Positions 50,336 to 50,343 of a DNA stretch of 50,343 nucleotides are shown piece after piece. Source of the DNA: an uncultured Nitrosomonas sp. (lineage in GTDB: Bacteria > Pseudomonadota > Gammaproteobacteria > Burkholderiales > Nitrosomonadaceae); contig CADEDJ010000019.1 in assembly GCA_902826055.1 (NCBI GenBank), forward strand, positions 1 through 50,343, in the 5' to 3' direction. Position numbers and translations under genes: made by a program. The number at the start of each line of letters is the position of its first letter. Positions within the stretch are counted from its first letter, which is position 1. Below the pieces are notes generated by a model. It did not search any database. It saw nothing but the letters and a program-made list of their open reading frames with translations, and was not told the origin of the DNA.

Positions 50336-50343
50336 ATAGAAAA

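Noticed and set aside
1..50343. CRISPR array, rRNA genes or complete insertion sequences
   Set aside because: No regularly spaced repeats, rRNA sequence, intact transposase or paired terminal repeats were found by reading.

Overview
The window looks like a chromosomal segment of a betaproteobacterial ammonia oxidiser, most likely a Nitrosomonas species. The best single clue is a gene for SmbP, the small histidine-rich periplasmic metal-binding protein first described in Nitrosomonas europaea. The moderately AT-rich composition, ZapE, PyrE/XthA, the CheD-containing chemotaxis set and the flagellar cluster all fit. This is inferred from gene content; no database search was run.

Layout. Positions 1-564 hold the decayed 5' part of a P4-type tyrosine integrase beside a tRNA-Gly/tRNA-Cys operon (885-959 and 700-773, minus strand) that has a near-ideal sigma-70 promoter. 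This looks like the scar of an island inserted at tRNA-Cys. Positions 2122-5229 are a tightly packed AmmeMemoRadiSam operon (amrB-amrA-amrS) ending in an alpha/beta hydrolase. Positions 5667-9673 carry an exported TIM-barrel-like protein, an unknown protein, smbP with an unusual leader, an EEP-family phosphoesterase and a CDP-alcohol phosphatidyltransferase. Positions 9761-18077 carry a receiver-EAL protein convergent with a very large hybrid histidine kinase, an SPFH/band-7 protein and an exported Asp-box beta-propeller. Positions 18362-23488 are mostly housekeeping: pyrE divergent from an xthA-MFS permease-zapE operon. Positions 23537-29411 are a patchwork: a Dam-like methylase with altered catalytic motifs, a truncated pyruvate-kinase-like gene abutting a CHAD-protein/ParA pair, a membrane acyltransferase and an exported DsrE protein.

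Positions 30140-43105 are an unbroken minus-strand signal-transduction array of about 13 kb: a NarX-like kinase and a NarL-like regulator, two related GGDEF proteins, a degenerate EAL-HDOD protein, a CheZ-like protein, cheY, cheA, cheR, cheD and cheB. Divergent from it, 43413-50335 is a late flagellar cluster (fliC-flaG-fliD-fliS-fliT, a FliK-like protein, an FlhB C-domain protein and a YcgR-like PilZ brake). A sigma-28 promoter lies upstream of fliC. The two arrays together link chemotaxis, cyclic-di-GMP signalling and flagellar filament assembly. No cheW or receptor gene is present in the window.

The most interesting places are the CHAD-ParA pair, the Dam-like protein lacking its DPPY motif, the interleaved inverted repeats (possible pseudoknot) before smbP, the degraded integrase at tRNA-Cys, and the AmmeMemoRadiSam operon, whose cellular job is unresolved.
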